Source: Ptiloglossa arizonensis
Taxonomy: Eukaryota > Arthropoda > Insecta > Hymenoptera > Colletidae
Direction: 5' to 3'
Assembly: GCF_051014685.1 (NCBI RefSeq)
Contig: NC_135049.1
Location: 29,963,531 to 30,027,530, forward strand
Length of the DNA: 64,000 nt
The stretch's first letter is position 1. Each line of letters begins with the position of its first letter. Made by a program: the position numbers and the translations under genes. Below are positions 62,298 to 64,000 of the stretch, piece after piece. The notes beneath the pieces are model-generated. The model made no database searches, was not told the DNA's origin, and saw only the letters and a program-made list of their open reading frames with translations.

Positions 62298-64000
62298 ATG
62301 GTGTTCTTCCACCGTGCGCTACTTGAAGCTACCCTGAACAGGTATGCTAAAAAATTCGATTTGTCTACGGATTGGCAAAAAATGAAACTGAAAAAGCAGG
62401 GGACTCCTCGAGGAGGGCAGAAGCTATCTGTCTCTTCGTTTCCAGGCACCGCCTCAATTTGCAGCGAATTTGTAAAAGATCCTTAGCCGGGTAACGGGTA
62501 AACCTTCAGCCGAGAAGGCTGATAAATCGCGCAAAAACGGCCTCCGCCGCGCGTATAATTCCAGACGCAGGTCGGCATTCATCACGCGTCAGAGATCCAG
62601 CCCCGACAATGGCACCGTCGTCTCTACCCGTTTGCATTGCAAATGCATTTCGCGGCGTTTTCCCGGAGAAGAAATACGCGCGATACTCGCGACCGTTGCC
62701 GTCGCTTTTTAGCATTTAAGCGATCGCGCGGACGTGACGGGATCCACGCGGCCACGGGAAACTGCACGCGATCGCCGTGGAAAACGGAAACAGGGGAACC
62801 GACAGGTGGGCCAACCGATACCCGAGGAAAATGAAAACGAAACGATTTCCACGAATACGTGGATATCGATCCCGTCACGGCCACGAATAATGCGCGATTC
62901 CCACTAGCCGATTACAGACACCCTCGCGACCATCTTGGACAATCATTTTACAAATGTTTTCCAAGTCGATCGTTATCGAACGATCTTTAAGCTTCTCGTG
63001 CAGCTCTCGATGCAATTGGAATCTTCGCGGTGCAACTCGAGAATAACATCGAGGAATCGTAACAATGCGACGATGAACGAGGGGAGGACAAATTTTGAAT
63101 TTTTTTAGATAATAAAGTAGCGCGAGACAATCGCGAGTTGCAGTCTAAATGGTAATAGTAATCTTGTTGAAGATAGTCGAAGTTGTAAATTTGTGTCTTT
63201 CCTCGATGTTGTCGAGGAAGTTGCATCGAAGAGGACGGAGAAGATTATGGTCGAAAGCTACGAGAAAAAGTGTACTTTTTCTTTTTTTTGGTTTTCAAGG
63301 AATCGGTACTTTGTAACGTTGTTGATCATATTTTCCACGCGCGAGGGTCTTTGGAGAGGTAGTGGGAATCGACCATAACCCGTATATTTCGCGTTGCTCT
63401 CGCGGAGAATCCCCCGCTTCCCGTCGGGAAGCGGAAACGGAAGCCGGAGCGGGTTTCCTCGCGCGGGCGACGCTCACTAGCCGTAAGGTGAGCGAGAGAG
63501 TGATGATCGCGCGAGTCTGTGAGAGAGACCTTTTCTCGAAAGCTTCGTCAATGTAAATGGAATGTGGCATCCCTAATGAAGTGCAGCATTTTGGAGAAGA
63601 GAATATACTTTGAGACCAGTGCGGAGGAGGGCGCCGATCGCGTTGCCGATCATCTCGTAAACTCTTCGGGTCCTCGTTCGATCGTTTTCTCGTACGATTT
63701 TATTTCGTCGCGAGTCGAGAGTTTCGCTCGATGAATTTTCTTTCCTTTTTTTTTTTCCAATTTTCGAGAATCTTTCGGGGGCCGCACGATCGGCGCGCTT
63801 TTCTTGCACTGAGTATGTGCCAGTGACACGTACATACATACCATAATATAACCAATGGTGTTAGTTCTCGTAGTTGTTAGACGAGCTATTGCATTTTTAC
63901 TAGCTAGCATTCCGCATTTTATCATTATTTAGCTCCCATTGGTTATAAGGCAGCTCGGTGCACCTTGCGTAACTGTGTTCGCGGCTGCTTTCGACGAACT

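Larger units (their letters stand above)
54807..64000 (+). other. Rbfox1: Rbfox1 intron, 5' part only (at least 9.2 kb)
   Basis: This stretch follows the gtaagc donor of the 54-nt exon. No exon coding for RNP1 (GFGFVTF-like) was seen on the + strand, so the intron runs off the window. It holds an 83-bp array, a 92-bp array with flanking block duplication, two weaker duplications and a ~29-bp AT-rich array. The segments 54807-56430, 57050-59090 and 62300-64000 are unique sequence with A-rich and GA-rich simple repeats and no supported gene. Confidence 0.8.

Noticed and set aside
62298..62486. 62-codon + strand frame starting MVFFHRALLEATLNRY right after the AT-rich minisatellite
   Set aside because: A CAGGTATGC inside resembles a donor, but there is no known homologue and no acceptor-exon structure.

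Overview
This window is animal, intron-dominated DNA, most likely from a hymenopteran insect. That rests on three things: the predicted protein is an insect-type Fox-1 RNA-binding protein, the transposon debris is mariner of the kinds common in Hymenoptera, and CpG dinucleotides stay frequent in AT-moderate introns. The only gene I can support is an Rbfox1 (A2bp1) orthologue on the + strand. Three consecutive coding exons are present: 40449-40736 (proline/glycine-rich N-terminal region), 53674-53937 (alanine- and threonine-rich linker plus the start of the RRM with RNP2) and 54753-54806 (the conserved 54-nt RRM exon). All three are phase 0 and join with consensus splice sites. The next exon, which should carry RNP1, was not found in the remaining 9.2 kb, so the gene continues past the right edge. 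Upstream exons presumably lie left of, or unrecognised within, the first 40 kb.

Layout: 1-40448 is intron or 5' flank; 40737-53673 is a 12.9-kb intron; 53938-54752 is an 815-bp intron; 54807-64000 is the start of a long intron. These non-coding tracts are packed with about 30 short local tandem arrays, with periods of 29 to 333 bp and 2 to 17 copies. Each appears to be its own sequence family, and together they cover roughly 15 kb. The largest is a higher-order repeat at 44.1-45.6 kb with alternating 333/307-bp units, a strict 640-bp super-period and an E-box-containing stem-loop in each unit. Two minisatellites sit almost against Rbfox splice sites: a 40-bp array just after the 40736 donor and a 37-bp array just before the 53674 acceptor.

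Mobile DNA is limited to relics. There are two copies, in opposite orientation, of a ~130-bp mariner-type MITE (791-919 and 43393-43523), two weaker MITE-like palindromes, and a frameshifted DD41D-type mariner transposase fragment on the minus strand (12430-12790).

Two stretches look promoter-like: an ETS/CRE composite near 2.3 kb and an NRF-1/Ewg palindrome in a GC-rich stretch near 8.1 kb. They could be alternative Rbfox1 promoters, but no 5' exon was proven. I saw no credible additional protein gene, tRNA, rRNA or CRISPR array. The many open frames of 60-240 codons look like chance frames in CpG-rich DNA or products of repeats whose period is a multiple of three.
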